Shown: positions 9,613 to 19,137 of the stretch, in pieces
Layout: every line of letters starts with the position of its first letter
Numbering within the stretch: position 1 is the stretch's first letter
Assembly: GCF_024181385.1 (NCBI RefSeq)
Contig: NZ_CP051305.1
Coordinates: 1,550,001 to 1,614,000 of the forward strand
Direction of reading: 5' to 3'
Source: Treponema sp. OMZ 798
GTDB taxonomy: Bacteria > Spirochaetota > Spirochaetia > Treponematales > Treponemataceae
DNA: 64,000 bases
Translations under genes and position numbers: made by a program
Notes under the pieces: model-generated
The model's input: only the letters and a program-made list of their open reading frames with translations
Database searches by the model: none
Told to the model about the DNA's origin: nothing

Positions 9613-11036
9613 TACTTAACCTCTCGATCCGGTTTATACAATGCAGAGGCTTCAGAACTTTGAGCATATTTTTTTATTGCTCCGACACCCAACCCGGCTT
9701 CATCAAATTCTTCGGGAGGAATATCTATACCCGTAATATCCGAAAGTTTTTGTAAGGTATCTTTCAGTTTTGCAGGATCATCCACCTCTTGAGTTAAAAA
9801 CTCATAAATACGAGGATAGTGGTCGATAGCGTCATCGATTGCGGTGCTGCTTCCTTTTTGATAAGCACCGAGATTTATCATATCTTCGGATTCGGTATAG
9901 TCTTTCAGTAAGGTCCGCATACGTTTTGACGCAATTTTTGTATTTTGTCCCGATACTCTGTTTGATAATCTGGAAATGCTTTTTAAAACATTGACGGCAG
10001 GGTATTGTCCTCTTTCGGCAAGGTTTCTATCCAATACAATATGACCGTCTAAAATACCTCGGACGGCATCCGAAATGGGCTCATTCATATCGTCGCCTTC
10101 TACTAAGACGGTATAAAATCCCGTGATGGAACCTTTTTCGGAAGTACCGCTTCTTTCAAGCAGTTTAGGCAGAGAACTAAAAACACTTGGGGTATAGCCG
10201 CGGGTTGCAGGAGGTTCACCTATGGCAAGCCCTATTTCTCTTTGAGCCATAGCAAACCGTGTTACCGAATCAAAAAGAAGCATAACATCTTTTCCTTGAT
10301 CGCGGAAATATTCTGCAATTGCCGTAGCGGTATATGCGCCTCTTATTCTTGCAAGAGCACTTTGATCCGAGGTTGCACTTACAATTACCGAATGTTTTAA
10401 ACCTTCAGGACCCAGATCATGTTCAATAAAGTCTAAAACTTCCCTGCCCCGCTCTCCTATAAGAGCAATGACATTTACATCGGCATTTGTGTTTCGCGCT
10501 ATCATTCCCAGCAGGGTAGATTTTCCTATTCCGGTTCCGGCAAAAATACCCAAACGCTGACCGCGCCCCACAGCCAAAAGGCTGTCGATAGCACGGATGC
10601 CTGTAACGATTCTTTGTCTTATGGGCTTACGGGTCATAGCATCCGGAGGAGGGGCTACAACAGGATATCTTTTAGCGGAATAGGGTTCAGGTTTGCCGTC
10701 AGCCGACTTACATAAGGCATCAACGACACGGCCCAATAAAACATCGCCTACAGGTACTGATAGGATTTCGCCGCTTGCAATAACAAGATCGCCTATTTTT
10801 ACACCTTGAACATCGGTATAACTCATCAACTGAACAATAGTTCCGTTTAAGCCCACAACCTCAGCCTTTAATCCATCAGGATTATCATCGGTAATAATCT
10901 GGCAAAGCTCCCCTACGGAAGCCACAGGGCCTTCACTTTCAATTAATTTATCGTGAACGCGGACAACGTGTCCTGTAAATTTTATCGGATCGGTTTCTGA
11001 GATAGCGTTGGTATATTTATCAAAAAGATCTACCAT
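9612..11036 (-). CDS. fliI: Flagellum-specific export ATPase FliI
   Basis: A 474-residue ATPase related to the F1 beta subunit. The P-loop is AGTGIGKST at residues 166-174, Walker B is VMLLFDSVTRFA, and the segment EIGLAIGEPPATRGYTPSVFSSLPKLLER is diagnostic of the FliI/type III secretion ATPase family. The N-terminal beta-barrel domain spans about residues 15-100. It hydrolyses ATP in the cytoplasm to unfold and deliver flagellar substrates. An AGGG ribosome binding site lies before the ATG at 11036, and the gene sits nine bases after fliH. Confidence 0.97.
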   Translation of the reverse strand: MVDLFDKYTNAISETDPIKFTGHVVRVHDKLIESEGPVASVGELCQIITDDNPDGLKAEVVGLNGTIVQLMSYTDVQGVKIGDLVIASGEILSVPVGDVLLGRVVDALCKSADGKPEPYSAKRYPVVAPPPDAMTRKPIRQRIVTGIRAIDSLLAVGRGQRLGIFAGTGIGKSTLLGMIARNTNADVNVIALIGERGREVLDFIEHDLGPEGLKHSVIVSATSDQSALARIRGAYTATAIAEYFRDQGKDVMLLFDSVTRFAMAQREIGLAIGEPPATRGYTPSVFSSLPKLLERSGTSEKGSITGFYTVLVEGDDMNEPISDAVRGILDGHIVLDRNLAERGQYPAVNVLKSISRLSNRVSGQNTKIASKRMRTLLKDYTESEDMINLGAYQKGSSTAIDDAIDHYPRIYEFLTQEVDDPAKLKDTLQKLSDITGIDIPPEEFDEAGLGVGAIKKYAQSSEASALYKPDREVK

Positions 11037-11045
11037 ATCGGTACC

Positions 11046-11972
11046 CTAAATATTTCCGGTTTTTATCTTTGTTTTAATAGGCGATATTTCCAAAATCTTT
11101 TGTTCAAGTTCGTTAAGCTGACTTGCAATGCGTGCATCCACTGCACCGAAATCGGTTTCGATGATACAGCCGCCTTGATCAACTGTGGAATCTTCAACCA
11201 CCGTAATATTTTTAATATTTTCTGCAGCGGATATAAAGTTTTGAGTATGCTCTGTAGTCATTTTAACATCAGCAAGATTTACTCGGATGACTACATCGCC
11301 TCTTCCTTTAACTTTACGCAAGGCATGGACAACATTGGAAACCACAACATTCCTTTGGTTTTCGGAAATAACCTTAACAACCTTTCTTGTCATCAAAAGA
11401 ACAAGATCCACTATTTGCTGTTCGGTTTCCGAAAGAATTTCTTGGCGCCTATCCATTGTCTTATTTATTATCGTATGAAGACGATCGGTCAGGCGCTGCA
11501 CTTCAAGATTTCCTTCTTTAAAACCTTCTTCACGGCCGCGGTTAAAACCCTCTTTATATGCATCACGATTTACGGAATCTTTGTTTTTCTCGGAATCGGC
11601 TATTATATCTCGGGCTTTTTGCTCGGCTTCGGCTATAATATCCTCGGCTTCTTTTTTTGCATTTTGCGCTATAACTTGAGCCTCATCAGTCTGCCTTTTT
11701 ACTTCATCAAAGGCAGCATTTTGTGCACCTTGAATAATCTTATCGGCTTCAGCTTTAGCATCGGAAAGCATTCTTTCTTTTTGCTTTTCCCATTCGAGTC
11801 TAAAATCTTCAGCTTCTTTTTTTAAGTCTTCAATGGTAGGCCCTTGGTAAACTTCTACCTCTTCTTCAATAATTTCTTCAGGCTCTTCTTGAAAAGTTTT
11901 ATTCAGCTGTAAAAATACTACATCGTTGTTGTTTTTATTTACCTCAAAGCCTCTAAAAATAGTCTTAGCCAT
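11046..11972 (-). CDS. fliH: Flagellar export regulator FliH
   Basis: I chose ATG 11972, which lies eight bases after a GGAG site; a TTG six bases upstream is less likely. The 308-residue protein has an acidic N-terminal segment ([17 protein letters not shown]), a very long alanine- and glutamate-rich coiled coil (about residues 45-140) and a conserved C-terminal FliH/HrpE domain ([17 protein letters not shown] through [28 protein letters not shown]). FliH holds FliI in the cytoplasmic sorting complex. The coiled coil is long compared with enterobacterial FliH. Confidence 0.93.
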   Translation of the reverse strand: MAKTIFRGFEVNKNNNDVVFLQLNKTFQEEPEEIIEEEVEVYQGPTIEDLKKEAEDFRLEWEKQKERMLSDAKAEADKIIQGAQNAAFDEVKRQTDEAQVIAQNAKKEAEDIIAEAEQKARDIIADSEKNKDSVNRDAYKEGFNRGREEGFKEGNLEVQRLTDRLHTIINKTMDRRQEILSETEQQIVDLVLLMTRKVVKVISENQRNVVVSNVVHALRKVKGRGDVVIRVNLADVKMTTEHTQNFISAAENIKNITVVEDSTVDQGGCIIETDFGAVDARIASQLNELEQKILEISPIKTKIKTGNI

Positions 11973-11992
11973 AAGCAATTCTCCGTTTTATT

Positions 11993-13042
11993 TTATACCA
12001 ATTCATCCTCTTCGGATCTGGCGATAACAATTTCACCCTTATCCTCCAAGTGCCTGATAATCGAAACAATCTTTTGCTGAGCTTCTTCAACATCTTTAAC
12101 ACGTATCGGGCCCATGTATTCCATTTCATCGCGGAGCATGGCACCGGCGCGCTTGGACATGTTTCTGAATATCTTATCTTGAACCTCGGCATCAACCTGT
12201 TTAAGAGCCTTAGCCATTTCATCGTTATTAACTTCGCGCAGAACCTTACTGATGGATCTATCGTCAAGCATAACAATGTCTTCGAATACGAACATCTTCT
12301 TCTTGATTTCTTCAGCCAAATCGGGATCTTCATCTTCGAGAGATTCGATAATCGATTTTTCCGAAGAGCGGTCAACAAGGTTAAGAATCTCAACGATACT
12401 GTCGACGCCTCCGGCTGCCGTATAATCTTCACTTGAAACCGTAGAAAGTTTCTTTTCCAAAACGCGTTCAACTTCACGGAGAACATCGGGGGAAGTAGTA
12501 TCCATGGTTGCGACACGTCTTGCAACATCACTTTGAATTTCATCGGGAAGATTTTGCAAAATCACCGATGCCTTTTGCGGCTCAAGGTAGGCAAGAATCA
12601 AAGCTATCGTCTGAGGATGCTCTTGCTGAATAAAGTTAAGCAAGTGAGCAGGGTCAGTACGCCTTATAAAATCGAAGGGACGAACTTGAAGAGAACTCGT
12701 GAGCCTATTAATTATTTCGATAGCTTTTTGACTTCCGAATGTTTTTTCCAAAACATCCCTTGCATAATCTATACCGCCCGTTGTTATAAAGTTTTGGGCG
12801 GTCATTAGATCCTGAAACTCTTGGAGAACGGCATCCTTTAATTCCGCCTCTACTGTTTCGGTTCTTGCAATTTCAAAAACTATTTTTTCGACTTCATCTT
12901 CACGAAGCCTTTCCATTATTTTAGCGGAGATTTCACCTCCCAGAGATACTAAAAATATAGCAGCCTTTTGTCTTCCGGTAAGAGAATTAATGTCCTTACC
13001 TTTTTTTGCACTGCCTCTTTCTTTTGCAGGTGTTACAGCCAT
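11993..13042 (-). CDS. fliG: Flagellar motor switch protein FliG
   Basis: A 349-residue protein with the FliG middle and C-terminal domains. Visible landmarks are LTGRQKAAIFLVSLGGEISAKIMERL at the N-terminus, the EHPQTIALILAYLEPQKASVIL helix of the middle domain, and the torque helix region FVFEDIVMLDDRSISKVLREV with conserved charged residues. FliG forms the rotor ring on FliF and interacts with the stator MotA. It follows fliF by one base. Length and motifs are ordinary. Confidence 0.97.
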   Translation of the reverse strand: MAVTPAKERGSAKKGKDINSLTGRQKAAIFLVSLGGEISAKIMERLREDEVEKIVFEIARTETVEAELKDAVLQEFQDLMTAQNFITTGGIDYARDVLEKTFGSQKAIEIINRLTSSLQVRPFDFIRRTDPAHLLNFIQQEHPQTIALILAYLEPQKASVILQNLPDEIQSDVARRVATMDTTSPDVLREVERVLEKKLSTVSSEDYTAAGGVDSIVEILNLVDRSSEKSIIESLEDEDPDLAEEIKKKMFVFEDIVMLDDRSISKVLREVNNDEMAKALKQVDAEVQDKIFRNMSKRAGAMLRDEMEYMGPIRVKDVEEAQQKIVSIIRHLEDKGEIVIARSEEDELV

Positions 13043-13043
13043 A

Positions 13044-14747
13044 TTATTCCTCCATGAGCCAAGTTCTAATTAAGAGAGCAACATCTTCAGGATGTTCCCT
13101 AGCCATATTGATGGCATTTTCTTGAAGCTCCTGCCTTCTTCGCTCTTCAACAGTCATTGAAACATCGGCATCAGCCATCTGCTGATCATACAACATTCTT
13201 TCACGCTCCAGCTGTGCTTGACGCAAAAGCTCTTCTTCGCGGAGCCTTTTTCTTCTTTCAAGCTCACGACTTATAATTCTATACAAGATAAAGAGCAATA
13301 ATATTAGTGCTATACCGGCGAGAGAAAGTAAGAATATAGTTTGTCTTTGCAGTGACTTAAAATATTCTTTATCTTCAAGTTCAAACTGTGAAGACCTGTC
13401 TACCATAACATTTAAAACGCTCACAGAATCTTTGCGGCTTGCATCAAATCCTATGGCATCTTTAATTATTTTTTCGGCCTGTTTTATTTCTTCAGGAGAA
13501 AGAGGTTTATATTCTCTTTCAATCATCCCGTTCTTAATAATATATTTTCCGTTAACATCCTTTTGCTTTACCCAAAGACCGTCTATGTTTACGGATACGG
13601 TTCTTCTTCCCATCTTAGGAAGAAAGTTCTCTTTTATCTGACTTGAGCTTACAAGATGATTTTCTTTTGTAATCGTCTGAGTTGAGCGGCCGACCAAATT
13701 TCTTGTATCCTGATAAGAAGGCGGCGTTTGTCCTTCCGTTCCCGTAGGTCCTTGAGGATTGATTCCGCTTCCTTCCCAAATCGTAGTTGCATTTTCGGAG
13801 CTTACCGTAACCGATTTTACAACTTCCGAGTCGTCATAAGAAGTTTCAGGATTATCCGGTTTAATAACTATAGGACGTATTTCGGTTGTGTCGGCAGAAC
13901 GTTCAGACATATCCATGTCAATTTTAACGTTTATATCCCTAACTCTGTCTTCACCGTATATTTTTTGTAAAGGTATCAATATATTTTCACCGTATTGTCT
14001 TTCAAGTTTAGATATAAACTTTTGCTGCTTTTCAATTAAAGTTAATCGATCGGCATCTTTCATACCTTCAAAATCGTTTAAAGTAATACCTGAAGTATCT
14101 CTTATAGTTATATCTTCATCTTTTAATCCGGGAACCGCAAGCCTCAACATCTTTTGAATACCCTCTACTTTTTTGCGGTTATTGGAAATATCGCTTCCCG
14201 GTGCAGGAGAAATTACGACCGTTGCCGTTGCAGGAAGCTGCTCCGATTCAAACAAGGCTTTTTCCGGTATGCGGACAACAACATTTGCATCATCAATATC
14301 GTCTAAAGCTTTTAAGTGTCTTCTAACTTCTTCGGTAATGGCACGGCGTAAATCAATCTCACGGTCAAAATCGGTGCGGGAATATCTTTCCACATCGAAG
14401 AAAGCCCAAGGACTTGTATTGGTAGGTATCAAGTCTTCACGCATCAATATGGCCCTCATTCTTCGCGCAGTTGTTTCATCTGCAACAGAGATTATACCAT
14501 CGGAAGAGATTGTAGTTTTTACGTTTTCTTCATTAATGCGCAAGATAATTCGATCCCGCAGATCAACATCGGTTATCGCCATGTCTATTACCGGCACCGA
14601 GGTCGGCTTTGAAGACCATCTACTGAGAACGACAACCAGCACCAGAGCAATAACAACTACCCCGATGATGATGCCTTTTTGGAGCTTTGTCCATTTTCCC
14701 CAAAGCGTCCCAAACTTTGTTTTTAGATTGTTAAATTTTTCGTTCAT
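13044..14747 (-). CDS. fliF: Flagellar MS-ring protein FliF
   Basis: A membrane protein of 567 residues from ATG 14747, which follows a GGGGGG stretch that can serve as ribosome binding site; an in-frame ATG at 14759 would add four residues. There is a first membrane helix (GIIIGVVVIALVLVVVL) near residues 25-45, the ring-building YscJ/FliF domains (VDLRDRIILRINEENVKTTISSDG onward; KALDDIDDANVVVRIPE), and a second helix (TIFLLSLAGIALILLLFILYRII) before a charged cytoplasmic tail that binds FliG. FliF is the base on which rod, C-ring and export gate assemble. Confidence 0.96.
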   Translation of the reverse strand: MNEKFNNLKTKFGTLWGKWTKLQKGIIIGVVVIALVLVVVLSRWSSKPTSVPVIDMAITDVDLRDRIILRINEENVKTTISSDGIISVADETTARRMRAILMREDLIPTNTSPWAFFDVERYSRTDFDREIDLRRAITEEVRRHLKALDDIDDANVVVRIPEKALFESEQLPATATVVISPAPGSDISNNRKKVEGIQKMLRLAVPGLKDEDITIRDTSGITLNDFEGMKDADRLTLIEKQQKFISKLERQYGENILIPLQKIYGEDRVRDINVKIDMDMSERSADTTEIRPIVIKPDNPETSYDDSEVVKSVTVSSENATTIWEGSGINPQGPTGTEGQTPPSYQDTRNLVGRSTQTITKENHLVSSSQIKENFLPKMGRRTVSVNIDGLWVKQKDVNGKYIIKNGMIEREYKPLSPEEIKQAEKIIKDAIGFDASRKDSVSVLNVMVDRSSQFELEDKEYFKSLQRQTIFLLSLAGIALILLLFILYRIISRELERRKRLREEELLRQAQLERERMLYDQQMADADVSMTVEERRRQELQENAINMAREHPEDVALLIRTWLMEE

Positions 14748-14812
14748 GTTTCCCCCCATGTACTGAACGAGCTTTGCAATACTTTAAGGTTAAAGTCTTG
14801 CGAGGCTATCTT

Positions 14813-15178
14813 TTATCTCGTTGTGGTAATATCATTCCAACTTTTTACCAAACGGTCGATTATAGTTTGTGCTAATTTAAGCGACAAACTCGCTTCGGCC
14901 ATTCCCATCGTTATATCATGAACATCGACCGATTCGGGATCGACAATCATCTGCTCTCCCAATTTATCCATGTTTGTTTGCTTTGCATTCATGCTGTCAA
15001 AGGCTTTTAAAATTGTCTGCTCAAAACTTGAAGCTTCTTTATTTACGGCAAGCTCAATCATGTCCGTATTCGAAACCATCTTGGCTCTAAAATTATCGGT
15101 AACAACGGCATTAATTTTCGGAACATCTAAAAGGCCGGGTACCGAATTTACATTTGCAACATTTACAGCGTTTACCAT
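14813..15178 (-). CDS. fliE: Flagellar hook-basal body protein FliE
   Basis: A 121-residue protein ending in the conserved FliE C-terminus: SFEQTILKAFDSMNAKQTNMDKLGEQMIVDPESVDVHDITMGMAEASLSLKLAQTIIDRLVKSWNDI. FliE is the adaptor between the MS ring and the proximal rod and is needed to open export. The order flgB-flgC-fliE-fliF-fliG-fliH-fliI-fliJ is the common basal-body operon order. Confidence 0.95.
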   Translation of the reverse strand: MVNAVNVANVNSVPGLLDVPKINAVVTDNFRAKMVSNTDMIELAVNKEASSFEQTILKAFDSMNAKQTNMDKLGEQMIVDPESVDVHDITMGMAEASLSLKLAQTIIDRLVKSWNDITTTR

Positions 15179-15198
15179 TTTTTCCTCCCATCCTCATT

Positions 15199-15654
15199 TT
15201 ATCGTGCAATATCCAAGGCTCGTTGGAACATATCCTTTGCACCGTTTACAACAGCAAGGTTTGCTTCATAAGCTCTTGAAGCCGAAATCAAATCAACCAT
15301 TTCGGTAACTATGTTTACATTGGGATACTCTACATATCCTTCCTTGGGGCCGTACTTTAAGGCCTTAGGATGGCTTGGATCATAAACCCAGCGGGTATCG
15401 GAAGTATCTTTTTCTATCGAAAGAACCTTAACTCCCTCGCCTACACCTCTTTCTACATTTTGAGGAGTAAAAGGAGTCTGCCAGTCGATACCGCTTTTCT
15501 TTTGACCGACTATTACACGGCTTCTTTTAAAGGGGCCGCCTTCTTGAGTTTCCAAGCTGGAAGCGTTTGCAATATTATTTGATATTACATCTGTTCTAAG
15601 ACGCTCTACTCCCATTCCGGTAGCTGCAATATTTATACTTGTGAACAATCCCAT
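15199..15654 (-). CDS. flgC: Flagellar proximal rod protein FlgC
   Basis: A 151-residue rod protein. The N-terminal rod motif is present as VISNNIANASSLETQEGGPFKR, and the C-terminal helix contains NVNIVTEMVDLISASRAYEANLAVVNGAKDMFQRALDIAR, as expected for FlgC. It polymerises in the periplasm with FlgB, FlgF and FlgG to make the rod. No signal peptide is expected because it leaves through the flagellar export gate. Confidence 0.96.
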   Translation of the reverse strand: MGLFTSINIAATGMGVERLRTDVISNNIANASSLETQEGGPFKRSRVIVGQKKSGIDWQTPFTPQNVERGVGEGVKVLSIEKDTSDTRWVYDPSHPKALKYGPKEGYVEYPNVNIVTEMVDLISASRAYEANLAVVNGAKDMFQRALDIAR

Positions 15655-15677
15655 ACTTTTTCCTCCGCTTCCTTATT

Positions 15678-16097
15678 TTACTTTAAAACCGATTGTACCT
15701 GATTGTACTGAAATCCTGCCATCATACTTAAAAGCTGATACTGCATTTGAACCTTCAATACCTTCATGGCCTCATCTTCCGGATTTACATTATTTCCGTT
15801 TGCCTTTTCGGAACTCAAATAATCCAAAACACGTACAGGCTCAACCGTTCGATAATCTATAGGCTCATTTGATTTTATGTGCAAGGGATGAGTTGTTGCA
15901 AGCTGAAAAGCACCTTTTGCATTTTTTTCGGAATCGAAGGCTCTCTTTAACTCTGATTCAAAATTTACCTCAGTCCGTTTAAAATTAGGAACATCCGCAT
16001 TTGCAAGGTTGTTCGATGTAACGGTATAGCGCAAAGAGCTTACATCCAAGGCTCTGTGAAGTATATCCGTTGTTCTTAAAAAACTATTAAAACCCAT
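15678..16097 (-). CDS. flgB: Flagellar proximal rod protein FlgB
   Basis: A 139-residue rod protein with the motif VTSNNLANADVPNFKRTEVNFESELKRAF near the N-terminus and a typical C-terminal helix (PEDEAMKVLKVQMQYQLLSMMAGFQYNQVQSVL). An AGGAG site precedes the ATG. It is the first gene of the flagellar part of the cluster, 51 bases after hslU, and a candidate promoter lies in that gap. Confidence 0.96.
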   Translation of the reverse strand: MGFNSFLRTTDILHRALDVSSLRYTVTSNNLANADVPNFKRTEVNFESELKRAFDSEKNAKGAFQLATTHPLHIKSNEPIDYRTVEPVRVLDYLSSEKANGNNVNPEDEAMKVLKVQMQYQLLSMMAGFQYNQVQSVLK

Positions 16098-16115
16098 AGT
16101 TCACTCCTAAGCATA

Positions 16116-16142
16116 TTTTCGGCAAATTTTAAATACCCCTTA
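16116..16142 (-). promoter_or_regulatory. Candidate sigma-28-type promoter of the flgB operon
   Basis: On the minus strand TAAG (16142-16139), exactly 15 bp, then GCCGAAAA (16123-16116) resembles the flagellar sigma-28 consensus TAAA-N15-GCCGATAA with only two mismatches. It lies in the hslU-flgB gap just ahead of the flgB ribosome binding site. Many spirochaete basal-body operons are thought to use the housekeeping sigma factor, so this is a candidate only. Confidence 0.35.
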
Positions 16143-16148
16143 ACCATA

Positions 16149-17612
16149 TTATAGAATATATCGGGATAAATCCTGATCCTGTACTATATCCTTTAATCTT
16201 TCATCCACATAAGACACATCGATTCTTACGGTTTCACCGCTCATCTCGCTTGCATTAAACGAAATATCTTCCAAAAGCATCTCCATAATCGTATGCAGCC
16301 GCCTTGCTCCGATGTTTTCGTTTTTGCTGTTTACATCGGCAGCCAAAAAACTCATTCTATCAATGGCTTCATCCAAAAATTCTATTTTTACGCCTTCGGT
16401 TTCCAAAAGTTCCGCATATTGCTTTGTCAAAGCATTTTTAGGTTCAAGGAGAATCCGTTTAAAATCTTCTGCATGAAGGGCTTCAAGCTCTACACGCAAG
16501 GGAAAGCGCCCCTGAAACTCCGGAATTAAATCGCTCGGCTTCGATACGCTGAAAGCACCGGCCGCTATAAAAAGAATGTGACGGGTATCTACTACTCCGT
16601 ATTTTGTAGAAACCTTAGAGCCTTCAACGATTGGAAGAATGTCGCGCTGAACACCTTCTCTTGAAACATCCGGCCCTCCTCCGCGATCGGAGCGGGAAGC
16701 GACCTTATCTATTTCGTCGATAAAGATAATTCCCATCTGCTCGACTCTTTGCTTTGCCTCATCCGTAACCTTATCGTGATCGACCATGCGGTCAAGCTGT
16801 TCGGTCATTATAATCTCGCGGGCTTCTTTTATGCTTACATTTTTGCGTTTTGATTTTGCGCCTCCCATAATCATATTCGAAATATTCGACATTGCAGATT
16901 CGATATCTTCCATATTTGATCCGCCTGCAAAAAATTCGAATGTAGGCATTCCGACCGATGGAGAAACCGTAACCTCAACCATCTTATCTTCGAGCTTACC
17001 CTCACGGAGCATTACTCGGAATTTTTCGCGAGTACCGCTCATATCGTTTTCATGCTGAGCCTTATCATCTTCGGCAGGAGCTGCAGAGCTCATACTCGGA
17101 ATGGCTATCGGTGTCCCGGCGGAGGCATGAGAACTCTCTTGTGCAGGAACGGCAGCGGCCGGTGCAGCAGATTTCTTTTTATTTGAACCGGGTAAAAGCA
17201 AATCCAATAAGGATTCTTCCGTGTTTTTTTCTGCCTGTTCTTTTAGTTTTTCCTGCATTTCGCTTTTCACCATTGTGTAGCCCACAGCCATTAGATCCCT
17301 GATCATGGATTCGACATCGCGGCCGACATAGCCTACCTCGGTATATTTTGTAGCTTCAACTTTCAAAAAGGGAGCTCCCGACAATTTTGCAAGCCGCCTT
17401 GCAATTTCGGTTTTACCCACACCTGTAGGCCCTATCATCAAAATATTTTTAGGAGCTATTTCATCCCTTATTTCTTCCGGCAATTTTAGACGGCGCATTC
17501 TGTTACGGAGAGCAATAGCAACGGCCCTCTTTGCCTTGTTTTGTCCTATGATGTATTTATCCAATTCCGCAACAGTTTGCTTAGGCGTCAGCTCTTTTAA
17601 TTCTTCGTTCAT
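16149..17612 (-). CDS. hslU: ATP-dependent protease ATPase subunit HslU (ClpY)
   Basis: A 487-residue AAA+ unfoldase that feeds substrates to HslV. Walker A is GPTGVGKT at 61-68, the pore motif is [10 protein letters not shown], Walker B is [11 protein letters not shown], and the sensor region [24 protein letters not shown] is intact. The C-terminus DLSRYIL is the tail that docks into HslV. The I-domain contains an alanine-, proline- and serine-rich low-complexity insert of about 40 residues (near 145-190), which makes the protein longer than the 443-residue E. coli form. It overlaps the hslV stop by one base. Confidence 0.97.
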   Translation of the reverse strand: MNEELKELTPKQTVAELDKYIIGQNKAKRAVAIALRNRMRRLKLPEEIRDEIAPKNILMIGPTGVGKTEIARRLAKLSGAPFLKVEATKYTEVGYVGRDVESMIRDLMAVGYTMVKSEMQEKLKEQAEKNTEESLLDLLLPGSNKKKSAAPAAAVPAQESSHASAGTPIAIPSMSSAAPAEDDKAQHENDMSGTREKFRVMLREGKLEDKMVEVTVSPSVGMPTFEFFAGGSNMEDIESAMSNISNMIMGGAKSKRKNVSIKEAREIIMTEQLDRMVDHDKVTDEAKQRVEQMGIIFIDEIDKVASRSDRGGGPDVSREGVQRDILPIVEGSKVSTKYGVVDTRHILFIAAGAFSVSKPSDLIPEFQGRFPLRVELEALHAEDFKRILLEPKNALTKQYAELLETEGVKIEFLDEAIDRMSFLAADVNSKNENIGARRLHTIMEMLLEDISFNASEMSGETVRIDVSYVDERLKDIVQDQDLSRYIL

Positions 17613-18148
17613 TATATTTCCTCCATAACTATTTTTCCGTTTGTGTAGATGCAGATTTTTCCTGCAATCTGTAAACTCTTTTCTGCAATTTCACGGGCGG
17701 AAAGATTTGTGTTTTGCATCAAAGCCAAAGCCGAAGCATAGGCATAGTTTCCTCCGGAGCCTATTGCAAGTACATCTTCTTCAGGCTCTATGACATCTCC
17801 GTTACCCGAAATTAAAAGAGTAGTCTTTGCATCGGCGACAAGCAGGAGGGCCTGTAAATTTTTAAGCATCTTATCGGTACGCCAATCCTTTGCAAGCTCT
17901 ACGGCAGCACGAGTCAGATCGCCTGAAAATTCTTTTACCCGTATTTCGAATTTTTCTAAAAGAGTAAAGGCATCAGCCGTTGCTCCGGCAAAGCCCGTTA
18001 TAATTTTTCCGTCATAAATTTTTCTTACCTTTCGGGCATTCCCCTTCATAACGGTTTCGCCCATAGTTACCTGCCCGTCTCCGGCCATAACAATTTTTCC
18101 GTCTCTACGTACAGCAAGCACTGTCGTACTTCGTATCTTTTTATCCAT
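17612..18148 (-). CDS. hslV: ATP-dependent protease proteolytic subunit HslV (ClpQ)
   Basis: A threonine peptidase of the proteasome beta-subunit family. I start at ATG 18148 because AGGAG lies seven bases before it and the product then begins [30 protein letters not shown]. The catalytic threonine is the first residue of TTVLAVR or its neighbour, so a seven- to eight-residue propeptide should be removed; E. coli HslV only loses the initiator Met. The motif [17 protein letters not shown] and the segment [12 protein letters not shown] are family-typical. With hslU it forms a cytoplasmic protease, and xerC lies just upstream as in the codV-clpQ-clpY order of Firmicutes. Confidence 0.95.
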   Translation of the reverse strand: MDKKIRSTTVLAVRRDGKIVMAGDGQVTMGETVMKGNARKVRKIYDGKIITGFAGATADAFTLLEKFEIRVKEFSGDLTRAAVELAKDWRTDKMLKNLQALLLVADAKTTLLISGNGDVIEPEEDVLAIGSGGNYAYASALALMQNTNLSAREIAEKSLQIAGKICIYTNGKIVMEEI

Positions 18149-18173
18149 TTTAAAACTCCTATAAAACTTAGTA

Positions 18174-18212
18174 GATAAACAGTAAGGCTGAATTTCTGCC
18201 GAACTGTTTATC
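18174..18212 (-). other. Strong RNA hairpin in the xerC-hslV gap
   Basis: GATAAACAGT (18174-18183) and ACTGTTTATC (18203-18212) form a perfect 10-bp stem. Inside it, after a 2x2 internal loop, GGC pairs with GCC around a nine-base loop. There is no run of T after it in the direction of transcription, so it is not a normal intrinsic terminator. It occupies most of the only sizeable gap in this part of the operon. Confidence 0.6.
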
Positions 18213-18219
18213 AAACCTC

Positions 18220-19137
18220 CTATGAATGAGGATGAGCAGTCTTATATAAATTTTGAAGCTGCTCAGCCGTAATATGCGTATATCTTTGCGTAGTGGAAAC
18301 ACTTTCGTGTCCAAGCAATTCCTGTACAACCCTTATATCCGCACCTCTTGTAATTAGAGTAGATGCAAAGCTATGCCTAAAAGCATGGGGTGAAAGATGT
18401 TTTAATTCGGGAGATAGTTCAACATATCTGTTTATTATATACCGAATTCCTTTACTTGTTAAGGGCTGAGCTTTTTGATTTATAAAAAGAGCATCCCTTA
18501 TTTTTCCCTTGTTACCTTTTTGAGCTTGCAGCTTCTGTTTTTCAAGAAGTTCAGCTCTTTCTTCTAAATATGCCTTTAAATAATCCCTTGCAAATTCTGC
18601 AAAAAACACCTTTCTTTCTTTTTTTCCTTTTCCAAAAACGATGGCATAAGAAAGAGTTTTATCCAAATCTTTTATATCAAGTCCGGCTAATTCAGAAACA
18701 CGGCAGCCTGTAGAATAAAGAGAAGCGAATAAGGCAGCATCCCTTGCCTCCCAAAGAATATCCGAATTTGAAGGCAGTTTACAAAATTCTTTAGCCTGTT
18801 TAGGAAACATGAACACGGGAAGTTTTTGAGCAAGTTTTAAATTCCTAACAGACGATATGGGATTTGTTGTTGTCAGATTAAACCTTAAAGCATATTTGTA
18901 AAAACCTCTGAGCGTAGACATCATCCTGTTGATTGAAGCCGGAGCAATTTTTTTATCTGCAAGTTCTGCGATAAAAATTCTAACATCTGAAGCTTTTAAT
19001 TCAAAAACATCCAGCTCAAGTTCCTTTAACCATTCTTCAAAAATAATCAAATCGTTTTTATAAGAATCTATTGTTGCTTTTGTAAATTGCCTGACTCCCC
19101 CGCTGTAAGTGAGGTAGTTTTCAAATACTTCATTCAT
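18220..19137 (-). CDS. xerC: Tyrosine recombinase XerC
   Basis: A 305-residue tyrosine recombinase. The N-terminal core-binding domain covers about residues 1-90. Catalytic residues are Arg146 (GCRVSEL), a lysine in GKGKKERKV, His251 and Arg254 (HAFRHSFAS), His277 (LLGHESVS) and nucleophile Tyr286 (TTQRYTHI). XerC and XerD resolve chromosome dimers at dif. The start overlaps the topA stop by eight bases. The assignment as XerC rather than XerD rests on its position beside hslVU and the presence of a second Xer gene at 22970. Confidence 0.88.
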   Translation of the reverse strand: MNEVFENYLTYSGGVRQFTKATIDSYKNDLIIFEEWLKELELDVFELKASDVRIFIAELADKKIAPASINRMMSTLRGFYKYALRFNLTTTNPISSVRNLKLAQKLPVFMFPKQAKEFCKLPSNSDILWEARDAALFASLYSTGCRVSELAGLDIKDLDKTLSYAIVFGKGKKERKVFFAEFARDYLKAYLEERAELLEKQKLQAQKGNKGKIRDALFINQKAQPLTSKGIRYIINRYVELSPELKHLSPHAFRHSFASTLITRGADIRVVQELLGHESVSTTQRYTHITAEQLQNLYKTAHPHS

